Below are positions 14,986 through 15,675 of a DNA stretch of 15,675 nt, piece by piece. The stretch is from positions 3,801 through 19,475 of the forward strand of contig DLTY01000048.1 of the NCBI GenBank assembly GCA_002501535.1, given 5' to 3'. The first letter of the stretch is position 1, and each line of letters starts with the position of its first letter. Under the pieces are notes generated by a model. The model worked only from the letters and a program-made list of their open reading frames with translations. It had not been told where the DNA came from and searched no databases. The DNA comes from a bacterium UBP7_UBA7824 (GTDB taxonomy: Bacteria; UBP7; UBA6624). Position numbers and translations under genes: made by a program.

Positions 14986-15675
14986 CAGTAGTTTTTTGAT
15001 TATTTCAGGATCAGCTAATGTTGATGTATCACCAAAGTTTTTTTTATCACCTTCAGCTATTTTTCTCAATATCCTTCTCATGATTTTTCCTGAACGTGTT
15101 TTTGGCAGGCCAGGTGTGAATTGAATTTTGTCTGGTGCTGCATGTGGACCAATGATTTCTCTAACCTTCATTCGTATCTCACTTTCGGTGTTTTCATTTA
15201 CTTCTTTGCCTGTCATTAATGTCACAAAAGCATGAATGCCTTGCCCCTTAATGTCATGCGGGAAACCGACAACAGCTGCTTCAGCAACATCATCATGTTT
15301 TCCTATGGCACCCTCAATTTCAGCTGTTCCCAATCTGTGTCCAGAAACGTTCAGCACATCATCAACCCTTCCTGTAATCCAGTAATAGCCATCCTGATCC
15401 CTTTTTGCCCCATCTCCAGTGAAATAATATCCATTGAATTGGGAGAAGTAAGTGTCAAAAAATCTTTGATGGTCTCCATAAATGGTTCTCATCTGTCCTG
15501 GCCATGATTTTTTTATCACAAGTAACCCTTCTGCGGGATTTCCTTTAATTTCATTGCCGTTTTCATCAAGTATTGCAGGCTCGATTCCATAAAGAGGGTT
15601 TGTTGCAGATCCAGGTTTTAATTCTGTGATTCCTGGCAAAGGGGTTATCAGGATTCCACCTGTTTCTGTTTGCCA
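14983..15675 (-). CDS. acs: Acetyl-CoA synthetase, C-terminal third, 5' part outside the window
   Basis: Acs makes acetyl-CoA from acetate, ATP and CoA through acetyl-AMP. Reading the minus strand from the window edge, the protein opens with WQTETGG, an adenylate-forming enzyme core motif, and continues [16 protein letters not shown], typical of Acs. It has the [20 protein letters not shown] hinge region, the [18 protein letters not shown] block and, near the C-terminus, [11 protein letters not shown], whose Lys is the residue acetylated by Pat-type enzymes to switch off Acs. About 230 residues are present; the frame stays open to the last base. The Met at 15637-15639 is internal (a TTG codon), not the start. 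It converges on ymdB. Confidence 0.96.
   Translation of the reverse strand, partial: WQTETGGILITPLPGITELKPGSATNPLYGIEPAILDENGNEIKGNPAEGLLVIKKSWPGQMRTIYGDHQRFFDTYFSQFNGYYFTGDGAKRDQDGYYWITGRVDDVLNVSGHRLGTAEIEGAIGKHDDVAEAAVVGFPHDIKGQGIHAFVTLMTGKEVNENTESEIRMKVREIIGPHAAPDKIQFTPGLPKTRSGKIMRRILRKIAEGDKKNFGDTSTLADPEIIKKLL

Overview
The window is AT-rich throughout and is packed with housekeeping genes of what looks like a Gram-negative bacterium: there is an exported TolB-like propeller protein, a TSUP transporter and an RF1/L31/PrmC translation set. RNase Y rather than an RNase E type arrangement, the cinA-recA-rny-ymdB order and a Chlamydia-like class I ribonucleotide reductase argue against a gammaproteobacterium. 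The sequence alone does not let me name a phylum. No tRNA, rRNA, IS element, CRISPR array or prophage gene is visible.

Layout. Bases 1-5067 are a tight plus-strand run: the C-terminal half of a TauE/SafE transporter, a secreted beta-propeller protein, rpmE (L31), prfA (RF1), prmC (RF methyltransferase), a Sua5/YrdC-type tRNA threonylcarbamoyl gene and a YqaA/DedA-like membrane protein. Several neighbours share ATGA start/stop overlaps. ndk follows alone (5120-5524). A 178-base gap (5525-5702) then holds a good sigma70-type promoter and a strongly structured leader RNA. From there nrdB, nrdA, dcd, ssb, cinA C-domain (pncC-like), recA, rny and ymdB run without a large gap to 14937. The 3' part of acs (acetyl-CoA synthetase) lies convergently on the minus strand and leaves the window at 15675.

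How the genes fit together. ndk, nrdBA and dcd make and balance deoxynucleotides. ssb and recA use or protect DNA, cinA salvages pyridine nucleotide, and rny/ymdB act in RNA turnover and phosphodiester signalling. rpmE-prfA-prmC and the Sua5-like gene form a translation-fidelity block.

The two points most worth attention concern ribonucleotide reductase. First, the predicted start of the nrdBA mRNA coincides with the first base of a long stem (5600-5611 with 5680-5692). This stem encloses two more helices and can hide the only good Shine-Dalgarno sequence, so it looks like a cis-regulatory RNA that I cannot assign to a known class. Second, NrdB has all six metal ligands but a leucine (Leu136) where the tyrosyl radical, or the phenylalanine of chlamydial R2, should be. 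It therefore belongs with the tyrosine-less (class Ic-type, Mn/Fe) enzymes in a rarer version.
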